A DNA stretch of 64,000 bases. Source: Sphingobacterium sp. UBA5670 (GTDB taxonomy: Bacteria; Bacteroidota; Bacteroidia; Sphingobacteriales; Sphingobacteriaceae). Below, piece after piece: positions 18,303 to 27,263 of this stretch. The position numbers were made by a program, and so were the translations under genes. The notes below the pieces were generated by a model. It was given only the letters and a program-made list of their open reading frames with translations. It was not told the origin of the DNA and did no database searches. Every line of letters starts with the position of its first letter. Position 1 is the first letter of the stretch. Location of the stretch: NCBI RefSeq assembly GCF_002420705.1, contig NZ_DIIM01000003.1:267923-331922 (forward strand). Direction: 5' to 3'.

Positions 18303-19019
18303 ATGAAAAAAATATTATTAGGACTAGCCTTTTTAGGTTTGATGACTCAAGTAAACGCGCAACAAATGGTTAATAAAGAATTTGTATCCACGGTAGGCCG
18401 TGCAGAAGAAGAAGTAACACCAGATATTATATATATCGATGTTACCCTAAAAGAGTTTTATGAGAACGGCAATACCAAGAAAAAAGCGGCTATTGACAAA
18501 CTAGAAAAAGATCTGTTTGACTCGGCCATAAAGGCCGGTGTAAAAAAAGAAGATTTTACGATCCAAAATATCTGGAGTTACAATGTGCCCGACAAAAAGA
18601 AAAAAGACACCGATATCTTGCTGTCTAGACAATACCGCGTCAAGGTGACCAATTTGAATAATTTAGATCAGCTGCTAGATGGTGTTGACAAAGCAGGTAT
18701 CCAAAGTACTTACATCAGCGAATATGATTATTCAAAGAAAAAGGAACTGGAGAAAAATCTAAAGACGAAAGCTGTACTGGATGCCAAAGTCAATGCGCAG
18801 ATTCTAGCAGAAGCAGCAGGTCAAAAAATTGGTAAAGCGATTGTATTATCGGAAACTCCACAGCAAATTATCTTTGGCGCGCAGCCTATGATGCGCAATG
18901 CAATGTATAAAGGCGCTATGGCTGAAGCGGCGGATAGTGCTGGCGGCAATGGACTTGACTTGAATATCAGACCGATGAAAGTGACGAGTGAAATCAGCGC
19001 TTCATTCGAGTTATTATAG
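18303..19019 (+). CDS. Secreted SIMPL-domain (DUF541) protein
   Basis: 238 residues. A Sec signal ends near QVNAQQ, predicting periplasmic or outer-membrane location. The SIMPL features are VSTVGRAEEEVTPDIIYIDVTLKE, the central QYRVKVTNLNNLDQLLDGV and the AAGQKIGKAIVLSE segment. The function of the family is poorly known. The DUF4112 gene follows after 2 bp, so the two are co-transcribed. Confidence 0.88.
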   Translation: MKKILLGLAFLGLMTQVNAQQMVNKEFVSTVGRAEEEVTPDIIYIDVTLKEFYENGNTKKKAAIDKLEKDLFDSAIKAGVKKEDFTIQNIWSYNVPDKKKKDTDILLSRQYRVKVTNLNNLDQLLDGVDKAGIQSTYISEYDYSKKKELEKNLKTKAVLDAKVNAQILAEAAGQKIGKAIVLSETPQQIIFGAQPMMRNAMYKGAMAEAADSAGGNGLDLNIRPMKVTSEISASFELL

Positions 19020-19021
19020 AC

Positions 19022-19513
19022 ATGCGCAGAGAACTGTCTACTGAAAATAAATTAAAAAAAATCGACCAGGATTTCGGTTGGATTGACCGAATATCCTGGT
19101 TGATGGATAATCAATTCAAGATTGGCAACTTCCGCTTCGGATTAGATCCAATCTTGAATCTTATTCCCCTAGGTGGTGCAATAGCGGGGTTTGGGACATC
19201 TTTAGTACTTGTCATAGCCATGTGGCGTAATGGAGCCAGTCCAAAATTAGTGATCCGCATGCTGCTCAACATCTCCTTCGATGCTGTTTTAGGCAGCATC
19301 CCTTTCTTAGGAAACCTTTTCGACTTTTTTAGCAAGGCCAACGAAAAGAACATCAAATTACTGCGACAGCACTATTACGAAGGAAAACATACAGGTTCCG
19401 GCGTAGGGATTATAATCAGTATACTCGCTGTCTTTTTTATATTAATCGGTGTTACATTTTACCTGATCTGGACTTTATTTAGCTGGGCATTTTCCTTATT
19501 GAACGGCATCTAA
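19022..19513 (+). CDS. DUF4112 membrane protein
   Basis: 163 residues. RFGLDPILNLIPLGG, MLLNISFDAVLGSIPFLGNLFDFF and KANEKN are the conserved DUF4112 blocks. Two or three hydrophobic segments occur around residues 45-65, 75-100 and 125-158, so it should be an inner-membrane protein of unknown role. It lies 2 bp after the SIMPL gene. Confidence 0.87.
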   Translation: MRRELSTENKLKKIDQDFGWIDRISWLMDNQFKIGNFRFGLDPILNLIPLGGAIAGFGTSLVLVIAMWRNGASPKLVIRMLLNISFDAVLGSIPFLGNLFDFFSKANEKNIKLLRQHYYEGKHTGSGVGIIISILAVFFILIGVTFYLIWTLFSWAFSLLNGI

Positions 19514-19653
19514 AAGTACAGTTTGCGACTTTCCCATAGATAAAGCAGTTATCCTGGGCTTTTCCCACAAAACGATTCCACATATCTGATATCTATTTAA
19601 TAATTTTGATCACTATAGGTGTATGATATCATCTAAAACTAGAATTGAAAAAA

Positions 19654-20022
19654 ATGAGTAAAAAAAGAATATTCGCACTGCTATTGATCCTGATCATGCT
19701 AGCTGCAATTTTGACGAACCCAAGTAAAGAGGACCATGAGAAAATTGTACGCGCAAAAGCCGAACAGCTCCTAAAAAGTCAACTTCACGCAAAGGATCAG
19801 GAATTTTTCGGATTGGGTATGCAGCTCTTCGGTAAGGACATTGTTGATAGGTTTATCCAAAGCTCGGTTGTAGTAGACAACTACTATTTATTCTCCTTGA
19901 CGAAAATCAAATGGCAGGGTACCGAACAGATTATAGGCGGAGGGGCATTTAAGCATATCTGGCTAAGTCCCAAAATTGACGAAAAAGCAGACGAAATTAT
20001 TGCTGCATTGAAAAAGATCTAA
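19654..20022 (+). CDS. Small exported or membrane-anchored protein, DUF4359-like
   Basis: 122 residues from ATG at 19654 (MSKKRIFALL); a TTG three codons earlier is less likely. A single N-terminal hydrophobic segment (residues 5-22) is followed by TNPSKEDHEK and a soluble domain ending in a helix. The hydrophobic start plus NPS-ED recalls DUF4359, but I am only moderately sure. It abuts the pseudouridine synthase by 1 bp. Confidence 0.6.
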   Translation: MSKKRIFALLLILIMLAAILTNPSKEDHEKIVRAKAEQLLKSQLHAKDQEFFGLGMQLFGKDIVDRFIQSSVVVDNYYLFSLTKIKWQGTEQIIGGGAFKHIWLSPKIDEKADEIIAALKKI

Positions 20023-20023
20023 T

Positions 20024-20716
20024 ATGCCCTTAGAAATACTATACGAAGACGAATCCATTGTCGCAATCAATAAACCCCATGGACTATTGGTCCACCGCTC
20101 TTCCATTGCACGCGATGCTTCGGAGTTTGCGCTCCAATTATTAAGGGACCAGTTGGGAAAAACTGTCTATCCGGCCCATCGCCTGGATAGAAAAACTGGT
20201 GGGATCTTATTATTTTCATTGAACAAAGAGACTGATCAGTACTTACAAAAGAGCTTTCAGGAACGTCAGATCGACAAAAAATACCTGGCCTTGCTGAGAG
20301 GTTTCGCTCCGGTGGAGGGTCTGATAGATTATCCTTTAAAAAGGGACGATGGTACAACACAGGAGGCACAAACCTCCTTTCGCCTACTTGCTCAGCGCGA
20401 AGTGGATATTCCGTTCGGAAAATTTTCGACATCGCGTTACAGCCTTGTCGAAGCGAACCCTATTACGGGTCGTATGCATCAGCTGCGGCGGCACTTTGCC
20501 CATATCTTTCATCCTATTATTGGAGACCGTCCTCATGGCTGCAATAAGCAAAATAAGTTCTGGAAAGAAACATACCAAATGGACACCATGTTGCTGCATG
20601 CGTCAGAGCTAACCTTTAAACACCCGCTATCGGGAGAAGATGTACACATAAAAGCAACTTTACAACCTGATTTCATCCGCGTACTGGAATTATTAAATCT
20701 CAACGAAGTATGTTAA
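20024..20716 (+). CDS. truC: RluA-family pseudouridine synthase, TruC-like
   Basis: 230 residues. The catalytic motif HRLDRKTGG is near residue 50, with the aspartate as the nucleophile. The block NPITGRMHQLRRHFAHIFHPIIGDRPHGC is typical of TruC, which converts U65 of some tRNAs to pseudouridine, more than of the larger RluC or RluD enzymes. There is no S4 domain, as expected for TruC. Its 3' end overlaps the next gene by 7 bp. The specific tRNA target is inferred from family resemblance. Confidence 0.85.
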   Translation: MPLEILYEDESIVAINKPHGLLVHRSSIARDASEFALQLLRDQLGKTVYPAHRLDRKTGGILLFSLNKETDQYLQKSFQERQIDKKYLALLRGFAPVEGLIDYPLKRDDGTTQEAQTSFRLLAQREVDIPFGKFSTSRYSLVEANPITGRMHQLRRHFAHIFHPIIGDRPHGCNKQNKFWKETYQMDTMLLHASELTFKHPLSGEDVHIKATLQPDFIRVLELLNLNEVC

Positions 20717-21528
20717 AATTAATTCTCGAAGCCTTTATCAGCATCTCTGGGATTACCGCAGCTTCAGGTATTGTTTATCACGATAATCAGATCCATATCG
20801 TATCGGACAACAGCAATTATATCTATAGTTATCACTTAACTGATCAAAAATTGTCCAAAACGGTACTGCAGCAGTCCCACTCAATGGAAAACATTGCCAA
20901 AGCAGATAAAATGGACTTAGAGTCCATTGCTTTCGACGGAAACCGCTATTATCTCTACGGCTCAGGGTCAACCCCCAAAAGGAAAAGTCGTTTTACTTGG
21001 GATGGCAAAACTGTCACTCAGGAAGACTATAGTCAGGTCTATTCTTTTTTAATGGACGAATTCAACATTTCCGGAGAGGACTTCAACATTGAAGGGGTCG
21101 TTCATTTACACGATAAGATCTTATTTTTCAATCGGGGAAATGGTCCAAAAGGCATTAATGCCATTCTGGAATATCATCCGCTGGCCAGGGATAAATCGAG
21201 ATGCATCCCGATGGAACTGCCCAAACTCAATGGTATTCCGACAGGTTTTTCAGATGCCATATTGGTCGGAAGCGAAATCTATTTTATCGCTACAGCAGAG
21301 GATGCGAAATCCACCTATCTGGATGGAGAAATAGGGGGGTCAATCCTTGGGAAACTGCCTTCAGACTTAACTGCTAAACCAGAGACGTTTGAAATCCCCG
21401 AAAAACACAAATTTGAAGGAATCACCTTAAAAGAAAAAACGGCGCAAGGCTTAGTTTTCCTGCTTTGTGAAGATACCGATAGCGAGGATAATGACCTCAC
21501 GATTTATTCACTGAAAATAAGCAATTAA
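20710..21528 (+). CDS. Predicted beta-propeller protein (DUF6929-like)
   Basis: 272 residues without an obvious signal peptide. Repeated strand patterns with ASGIVYHDNQIHIVSDN, DLESIAFDGNRYYLYGSGS, NIEGVVHLHDKILFFNRGN and KFEGITLKEKTAQGLVFLLCEDTD suggest a propeller, and the series resembles phytase-like or DUF6929 proteins. The start overlaps the truC-like gene by 7 bp. No catalytic residues can be named, and the family assignment is tentative. Confidence 0.6.
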   Translation: MLKLILEAFISISGITAASGIVYHDNQIHIVSDNSNYIYSYHLTDQKLSKTVLQQSHSMENIAKADKMDLESIAFDGNRYYLYGSGSTPKRKSRFTWDGKTVTQEDYSQVYSFLMDEFNISGEDFNIEGVVHLHDKILFFNRGNGPKGINAILEYHPLARDKSRCIPMELPKLNGIPTGFSDAILVGSEIYFIATAEDAKSTYLDGEIGGSILGKLPSDLTAKPETFEIPEKHKFEGITLKEKTAQGLVFLLCEDTDSEDNDLTIYSLKISN

Positions 21529-21577
21529 ATCGATTGCTCTAAAATAGATTCACAGCTAGGAATCACGTATATTTTAT

Positions 21578-21585
21578 TAAATTTG
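21578..21585 (+). promoter_or_regulatory. Candidate -7 promoter box of gcvT
   Basis: TAAATTTG fits TAnnTTTG, 24 bp before the gcvT ATG. Confidence 0.5.
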
Positions 21586-21608
21586 TAGCTGATTAAAACT
21601 TAATTTTT

Positions 21609-22691
21609 ATGTTAAAAAATACTGCCCTTTCGGAGACGCACATTGCTTTAGGAGCAAAAATGGTTCCCTTTGCAGGCTTCAACATGCCAGTACAATACAC
21701 AGGCATCAACGATGAGCACGAAACAGTTCGTACAGGTGTAGGAGTTTTTGATGTAAGTCACATGGGTGAATTCATCCTGAAAGGTGAAAAAGCCTTGGAT
21801 CTACTTCAGAAAATCTCTTCCAATGATGTGTCAAAATTATACGATGGCAAAGTTCAATATGCTTATATCCCAAATGAAACTGGTGGTGTAGTTGATGACT
21901 TCCTAACATACCGTATAGACGATAAGACATATTTTTTGGTTGTAAATGCATCAAATATTGAGAAAGACTGGAACTGGATTTCAAAGTACAATACTGATGG
22001 TGTAGAGATGAAGAATATCTCAGATCAAACCTCTTTATTTGCGGTGCAAGGTCCAAAAGCTGCAGATGCACTCCAATCGCTTACAGATATTGAATTGGCT
22101 CCGATGGAATATTACACCTTTGCAAAAGGTACATTTGCAGGTGTGGAGAATGTCTTGGTCTCTGCAACAGGATATACCGGTGCCGGAGGTTTTGAAATCT
22201 ATGTAGCCAATGAAGATGCTCAAAAAGTTTGGGATGCTATCTTCGAAGCTGGAAAAGCTTACGACATCAAACCGATTGGTTTGGGTGCACGTGACACTTT
22301 ACGCTTAGAAATGGGTTTCTGCCTGTACGGAAATGATATCGATGACACGACATCTCCTTTGGAGGCTGGACTAGGCTGGGTAACTAAATTTACAAAAGAC
22401 TTCGTTAACGCTGCGGCATTAAAAGCGGAGAAAGAGGCTGGACTAAAGAAAAAACTTGTAGGACTAGAAATGATCGACCGAGGAATTCCTCGTCATGATT
22501 ATGAAATTGTTGATGCAGACGGAAATGTAATCGGACGTGTTACTTCGGGTACGCAATCACCAACATTGAAAAAATCAGTTGGCTTAGGTTATGTTGACAC
22601 AGCCTTTTCCAAAGACGGAACCGATATTTTCATTCTGATCCGCAATCAAAAAGTAAAAGCAAGAGTAACAAAACCACCGTTTGTTAAGTAA
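21609..22691 (+). CDS. gcvT: Aminomethyltransferase, T-protein of glycine cleavage
   Basis: 360 residues, typical length. GAKMVPFAGFNMPVQY, GVFDVSHMGE and the folate-binding region through SATGYTGAGGFEIYV and GLGARDTLRLEMGFCLYGNDI match GcvT. It moves the methylene group from aminomethyl-lipoyl GcvH to tetrahydrofolate and releases ammonia, working with GcvP (2.3-5.2 kb). It has its own promoter box and terminator, so it is expressed as a single-gene unit. Confidence 0.97.
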   Translation: MLKNTALSETHIALGAKMVPFAGFNMPVQYTGINDEHETVRTGVGVFDVSHMGEFILKGEKALDLLQKISSNDVSKLYDGKVQYAYIPNETGGVVDDFLTYRIDDKTYFLVVNASNIEKDWNWISKYNTDGVEMKNISDQTSLFAVQGPKAADALQSLTDIELAPMEYYTFAKGTFAGVENVLVSATGYTGAGGFEIYVANEDAQKVWDAIFEAGKAYDIKPIGLGARDTLRLEMGFCLYGNDIDDTTSPLEAGLGWVTKFTKDFVNAAALKAEKEAGLKKKLVGLEMIDRGIPRHDYEIVDADGNVIGRVTSGTQSPTLKKSVGLGYVDTAFSKDGTDIFILIRNQKVKARVTKPPFVK

Positions 22692-22693
22692 TC

Positions 22694-22722
22694 AAAAAAG
22701 CCTGCTTAATGCAGGCTTTTTT
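22694..22722. terminator. Terminator shared by gcvT and the convergent membrane-protein genes
   Basis: Stem AAAAAAGCCTGC / GCAGGCTTTTTT with a short loop; both strands end in T tracts. Confidence 0.9.
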
Positions 22723-22724
22723 AT

Positions 22725-22958
22725 TTACTTTTTCTTTTGTTTGACTGCTGGTTGCTGCTTTGTGCTACTCTCCTTTTCCTGGATAAGCGCCCGCACTCTT
22801 TTACTCAAAACCACACGGAGGTATATCAAAACGACCAAAAATGCAATGGACAGCCCTGTTACCAGCATATTTCCGGCCTTATATCCTTCAAAACCACTGT
22901 AGACTAAAAACACAATGGCCAAACTCAAAACTATATTTAGTATAAAATACTTTAGCAT
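22725..22958 (-). CDS. Small two-helix membrane protein
   Basis: 77 residues with two hydrophobic segments (about 4-20 and 30-50) and a basic, Gln/Lys-rich tail (KQQPAVKQKKK). No family is recognised. It lies 1 bp from the preceding membrane-protein gene, which itself lies 1 bp from the rhodanese gene, so the three form one leftward operon. Confidence 0.7.
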   Translation of the reverse strand: MLKYFILNIVLSLAIVFLVYSGFEGYKAGNMLVTGLSIAFLVVLIYLRVVLSKRVRALIQEKESSTKQQPAVKQKKK

Positions 22959-22959
22959 A

Positions 22960-23259
22960 TTATTTTTTCATTAATCCCAACACCTGTTTTCTCCAGCCAA
23001 AAAAGAAATAAAATACACCACCAACAACATTTAGTAAAACTATTGCTAGGGCCATAAACATCCTTTCTGTGTTAGAAACTGTTCTTGAAAGCATGATCTC
23101 CCTTAGCACCAAAATCACCCATAAAAGAGATAATAGAATGGAAAGACTGCCTAATATGGGGAAAATACCTAGGTTAAACAATCGTGCTAAAATAGCTACG
23201 ATATAAAAAGCAAGACTAAACAAGAAAGCTTGTTTAGTCTGATGCTCCAAATTCTTCAT
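22960..23259 (-). CDS. Small three-helix membrane protein
   Basis: 99 residues with hydrophobic segments around 11-32, 33-53 and 66-88, and no recognisable family motif. It is the middle gene of the rhodanese operon, with 1 bp spacing on both sides. Its partner genes give no firm clue to its job. Confidence 0.7.
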   Translation of the reverse strand: MKNLEHQTKQAFLFSLAFYIVAILARLFNLGIFPILGSLSILLSLLWVILVLREIMLSRTVSNTERMFMALAIVLLNVVGGVFYFFFGWRKQVLGLMKK

Positions 23260-23260
23260 A

Positions 23261-23575
23261 TTAATAAACGTCTAACTCTGGATCGATTTCCTCTTTCCAA
23301 GCCAGGATACCGCCTTTTAAATTTGCGAGGTTATCAAAACCCTGTTGTTCCAATAACATAATCGCCTGTGCAGAACGTTTTCCTGAACGACATTGGACAA
23401 TAACAGGTTTGTCTTTTGCAATCTTATCCGCCTCAATCAGTATACCCGAAAGAGGGATGTTCAACCCATCTAAATTTGATACTTCATATTCAAAAGGCTC
23501 ACGAACATCAATCAATTGAAAATCTTCGTTATTATCGATTTTATTCTTTAATTCTTGTACAGATACTTCTTTCAT
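23261..23575 (-). CDS. Rhodanese-like domain protein, single domain
   Basis: 104 residues from ATG at 23575 (MKEVSVQELKNKI); a TTG two codons earlier is less likely. LIDVREPFEYEVSN and the active-site loop CRSGKRSA with C62 mark a single rhodanese domain able to carry persulfide sulfur. There is no signal peptide, so it is cytoplasmic. A -7 box at 23595 supports this start. Confidence 0.9.
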   Translation of the reverse strand: MKEVSVQELKNKIDNNEDFQLIDVREPFEYEVSNLDGLNIPLSGILIEADKIAKDKPVIVQCRSGKRSAQAIMLLEQQGFDNLANLKGGILAWKEEIDPELDVY

Positions 23576-23594
23576 TTTCAAACAATTTAATAGT

Positions 23595-23602
23595 CAAATA
23601 TA
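23595..23602 (-). promoter_or_regulatory. Candidate -7 promoter box of the rhodanese operon
   Basis: Minus-strand TATATTTG fits TAnnTTTG, about 20 bp before the ATG at 23575. Confidence 0.5.
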
Positions 23603-23673
23603 CTACATTTTTTCCGCCCTTAATCCACTTGTAGAATTTTCCTTATCTTCATCCAGACTTTACTAAGCTTTAT

Positions 23674-24978
23674 ATGAATTCAATACCTAAAATTATTTTG
23701 TCTATGTCTCTATTTGCCATCTCGGCAATTACATATGGACAACAAGTTATTTCCGATCAAGAACGCCAGGATGTAGGCCGCATACTCAACACCCTCGCTT
23801 CAGATGATATGCGTGGCAGGTCCGCCTTGACAAAAGATATTGAACCAGCGGCAGATTTTATCGCGAGCGAAATGAAACGAATAGGATTAAAACCTTATGC
23901 TGAACAAAATTTTAGACAAACATTTCAATTGGATAAAATTTCCCCTTTAAGCAAATCCGCGACTGTCAATAACAAGAGTATTCCAGCTGATCACATCATT
24001 TCCCTCGGCAATCATGTGGATTTGCAATGGGATAATAACAGCAAGATCAAAGTAGCAGAAATAAAATCAAACGATGATTTTGCGAAGGTATTCAGGGAAC
24101 ATTCCTTATCTAAAGAAAATACAATTGTCTTGGTAGACCCTGCTTTCGAAAGTTATTTTGTACGTTTTGGCAAAATGCTCAATTCGCCTAAGTTTGTCGA
24201 GCAACCCACGCAACAGAAGCCATCGATTGTTTATCTCCTGACAAAGGAAATCCCAACAACATATCAGATTCAGATTAAAAGAGAACTTCAAAAATTCCCC
24301 TTGTTTAATGTGGCGGGAATAATCCCCGGAAAAAGCAAACCAAACGAATATGTGATCTTTTCGGGGCATTATGATCATATCGGTATCCTTCCAGCTGTAG
24401 GACAAGATTCTATTGCCAACGGTGCTGATGACGACGCTTCTGGCGTTACGGCGATGTTAACCTTAGCGGATTACTACAAAAAACAAAACAAGAATGAAAG
24501 AACACTTATTTTTGTTGCCTTTACTGCAGAAGAACTCGGCATGTACGGTTCAAAATATTTTTCCAACCATATTGACGCAGACCAGGTGGTTGCCATGATC
24601 AACATGGAAATGATCGGAAAAGATTCAAAATTCGGTCCTAATACAGTGTATATTACAGGATATGATCATTCTAATTTAGGAGAATTAATGCAGCAAAATC
24701 TAAAAAACACAAATTTCCGGTTCTATCCGGATCCATATACCAAACAAAATCTGTTCTATCGAAGCGACAATGCTGTATTAGCCGCTAAAGGGGTCCCTGC
24801 GCATTCATTTTCAACATCGCAAATGGATAAGGATGAATATTACCATACGGTAAAAGACGAAGTATCGACTTTAAATGTACAAAATATCATTTCCAGCATT
24901 GAGGCGATCGCTATAGGTACCTCAGGAATTGTAGAGGGAAAACAAACTCCCTCTCGCGTCGAAAAACTAAAAGATTAA
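23674..24978 (+). CDS. Secreted M28-family zinc aminopeptidase
   Basis: 434 residues. A Sec signal ends near ITYGQQ. The M28 zinc-binding residues are visible: H232 in GHYDHIG, D252 in NGADDDASG, E286-E287 in TAEELG, and later NMEMIG with its acidic ligand. The N-terminal part (about 60-215) contains a PA-like insertion that can gate the substrate. Such enzymes cut amino acids from peptide N-termini in the periplasm or outside. The last 4 bp overlap the end of the convergent GNAT gene. Confidence 0.9.
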   Translation: MNSIPKIILSMSLFAISAITYGQQVISDQERQDVGRILNTLASDDMRGRSALTKDIEPAADFIASEMKRIGLKPYAEQNFRQTFQLDKISPLSKSATVNNKSIPADHIISLGNHVDLQWDNNSKIKVAEIKSNDDFAKVFREHSLSKENTIVLVDPAFESYFVRFGKMLNSPKFVEQPTQQKPSIVYLLTKEIPTTYQIQIKRELQKFPLFNVAGIIPGKSKPNEYVIFSGHYDHIGILPAVGQDSIANGADDDASGVTAMLTLADYYKKQNKNERTLIFVAFTAEELGMYGSKYFSNHIDADQVVAMINMEMIGKDSKFGPNTVYITGYDHSNLGELMQQNLKNTNFRFYPDPYTKQNLFYRSDNAVLAAKGVPAHSFSTSQMDKDEYYHTVKDEVSTLNVQNIISSIEAIAIGTSGIVEGKQTPSRVEKLKD

Positions 24979-25475
24979 GATACAGCCGAAGGCTTGACTG
25001 TCTTCTGCATCACATAGTCATTTAAGACATAATCATAATAAGGAATATCGACCGTTTCGATCACCTCAAAGCCCTGCTTCAAATAAAAATAGTAAGCAGG
25101 GTTATTTCTATTAACATTGAGTTCAACAATATCCTTTCCTTTTAATACTGCTTTTTCAGAAGCGAAGTCTATCAAGACCTTCCCAAACCCTTTGCCCTGC
25201 ACGACGGGCATCAAGTAGAGTTTTTCGATCCGTATTTTATCTTCAAGCGTTCGCAAGGCAACGAATCCCTGTCCGATACCATCTTCTTTCAAAATATAGA
25301 AAAATTGGCCATTAACCATGCTTTCTGCAAGTCCTTCAACGGTATAGCTCTTTTCCAGCATAAAGTCAATTTGGTCCTGTGAAAGTATCTCTCCATAAGT
25401 AACTGGCCAAATAATATGCGCCATATTGGAAATCCGTCTGATATCGCTTTGTTCTGCCAATTCTATTGTTATCAT
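24975..25475 (-). CDS. GNAT-family N-acetyltransferase
   Basis: 166 residues. The GNAT core is recognisable: the YLMPVVQGKGFGKVLIDFA segment (acetyl-CoA pyrophosphate loop, motif A) near residue 95, then VELNVNRNNPAYYFYLKQGFEV (motif B). The acceptor is unknown. Its start codon overlaps the stop of the upstream gene as ATGA, so translation is coupled. Confidence 0.88.
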   Translation of the reverse strand: MITIELAEQSDIRRISNMAHIIWPVTYGEILSQDQIDFMLEKSYTVEGLAESMVNGQFFYILKEDGIGQGFVALRTLEDKIRIEKLYLMPVVQGKGFGKVLIDFASEKAVLKGKDIVELNVNRNNPAYYFYLKQGFEVIETVDIPYYDYVLNDYVMQKTVKPSAVS

Positions 25476-26050
25476 GCGATCTTTTCTCCTATTAAAATGT
25501 ATTTTACTTGGGAAAATTTAAGGGCAAATAGGCCGTCTTTTTCCATTTCGTATTCGTTGTCACCAATCTTAATCAAGCCTTCGTGTGTATTTTTTTCATC
25601 AGCATCAAGTCCCTCAATTCGGATCCTTTCCCCTGCCGGCTTCCATTTGGTGAATCCCGTTGTCACAAAATAATAACGAATTCCTTTCGAGAAAAGGACA
25701 ATATTAATCTGCTCAAGATAGGGCCGATAATAGCCTAAATCCAACTGATCCGAAACGATATTTACTGCTTTATATTGATGCGCTATAAGGTATTCAATCG
25801 CAGCTTTTAGAAAAGCAACATCATAAGAAATTACCTTCAGGTTCTCCTGTGACGCGTTAATGGCATTTTTTGTAAAAACAATATCGAACTTATACCCTCG
25901 TGCATCCAATAGATCAATCGTTTCTTCTTCGATGACAATCGTTGGGCTCCACTCGAGCAGCTGTCCCAAATCTTCTTCATCAATGAGGGAAAGATCTTCA
26001 ATCAGAAGAGCAGGTTCTTGATTTTCTCTAACAATATGATGAGATGACAT
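25472..26050 (-). CDS. Unknown cytoplasmic protein, possibly a divergent thiamine-pyrophosphokinase-like fold
   Basis: 192 residues without a signal or membrane segments. The N-terminal half alternates strands and helices with acid clusters (LLIEDLSLIDEEDLGQLLEWSP); the C-terminal half is beta-rich (GERIRIEGLDADEKNT, DNEYEMEKDGLFALKF). The alpha/beta plus beta arrangement recalls thiamine pyrophosphokinase, but the usual GDFDS-type motif is missing. It overlaps the GNAT gene by 4 bp and follows the M20 gene by 9 bp. Assignment is weak. Confidence 0.55.
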   Translation of the reverse strand: MSSHHIVRENQEPALLIEDLSLIDEEDLGQLLEWSPTIVIEEETIDLLDARGYKFDIVFTKNAINASQENLKVISYDVAFLKAAIEYLIAHQYKAVNIVSDQLDLGYYRPYLEQINIVLFSKGIRYYFVTTGFTKWKPAGERIRIEGLDADEKNTHEGLIKIGDNEYEMEKDGLFALKFSQVKYILIGEKIA

Positions 26051-26059
26051 AACGTCTAT

Positions 26060-27250
26060 TTAATATCCGAGCCTGCGCAGGGTAATATAGGCCATCAATC
26101 CTGTACTGATCTCTAAAGAAGCTTCATCCACGTCAAAAGTCGGCGTATGTACAGCGGAGGAAATACCACGTGCAACGTTACCTGTACCCAAACGATAAAA
26201 GCAAGCATTGATTTCCTGCGAATAATAAGAAAAATCTTCTGCTGCTGGCCAAAGATCTAGGTCTACAACATTTTCCTTTCCAAGATATTCTTCGGCAAAT
26301 GCCCGTGCATTTTTAGTCAGTTCAGGTTCGTTAATTAGAAAAGGATAGCCCTTGCGGACCTCAAATTCACATGTTGCGCCCATACTTTCAGCAATACCCA
26401 CCGCTATTTTAATCATTTTTTCGTGTGCTTCAGCACGCCATTTCTCATCAAATGTTCGGAATGTGCCTTCCAGGTAAACCTGATCAGGAATAATATTTGT
26501 CGCTCCATTAGCAATAATCTTTCCGAACGACAAGACGGTCGGTGTACGAGGATCCGCAAATCGGCTGGCGACCTGTTGTAAAGCCGTAATAATCTGTGCT
26601 GTAATAACAATGGGATCGATATTTTGATGCGGATGCGCACCGTGTCCTCCTCTTCCTTTTACAGTCATGAACAGCTCGTCGCATGAAGCCATATATTTAC
26701 CTTCGCGGAAACCAACTTTTCCCACTTCTATAAAAGGCATCACATGCTGTCCTATGATTGCCGAAGGAGCAGGATTCTGTAAGGCCCCTTCTTTTATCAT
26801 CAAAGATGCTCCCCCTGGTAAACGTTCCTCTCCCGGTTGGAAAATTAATTTTATCGTACCTCCAAATTCGGCTTTCAGACTATGTAATATTTTTGCTGTC
26901 CCCAAAAGGGAAGAAGTATGCACATCATGGCCGCAAGCATGCATTACCCCAGGATTGTTGGATCCGTAAGACCGTCCTTCCACTTCTTGAATTGGCAACG
27001 CATCCATATCTGCGCGCAACGCAATAACTTCATTTGAAGGCAGCTCTCCAGTTATTAAACCCACAATGCCCGTATCTGCTTTAGCCTCATAAGGAATTCC
27101 CAATTTATCCAGTTGAGCTTTCACAAATGTCGAGGTATTGTATTCTTCGAAGGAAAGTTCAGGATTTTGGTGAAGATGTCTACGATTGGAAACCGTATCT
27201 TCAAAATATTGATGAGCTAAGGCCAGGACTTTTTCTTTCGTACTTGCCAT
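26060..27250 (-). CDS. M20-family amidohydrolase (hippurate or N-acyl-amino-acid hydrolase type)
   Basis: 396 residues from ATG at 27250 (MASTKEKVL); longer in-frame starts read into the upstream SPOR gene. HLHQNPELSFEEYNTS opens the catalytic domain; metal ligands include HACGHDVHTSS, the PGEER glutamate and the C-terminal HTPTFD histidine. A dimerisation domain lies between about 185 and 300. M20D enzymes remove acyl groups from amino acids; the substrate cannot be fixed here. It is 13 bp downstream of the SPOR gene in the secA cluster. Confidence 0.92.
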   Translation of the reverse strand: MASTKEKVLALAHQYFEDTVSNRRHLHQNPELSFEEYNTSTFVKAQLDKLGIPYEAKADTGIVGLITGELPSNEVIALRADMDALPIQEVEGRSYGSNNPGVMHACGHDVHTSSLLGTAKILHSLKAEFGGTIKLIFQPGEERLPGGASLMIKEGALQNPAPSAIIGQHVMPFIEVGKVGFREGKYMASCDELFMTVKGRGGHGAHPHQNIDPIVITAQIITALQQVASRFADPRTPTVLSFGKIIANGATNIIPDQVYLEGTFRTFDEKWRAEAHEKMIKIAVGIAESMGATCEFEVRKGYPFLINEPELTKNARAFAEEYLGKENVVDLDLWPAAEDFSYYSQEINACFYRLGTGNVARGISSAVHTPTFDVDEASLEISTGLMAYITLRRLGY

Positions 27251-27263
27251 AAGGTTGATTGAT

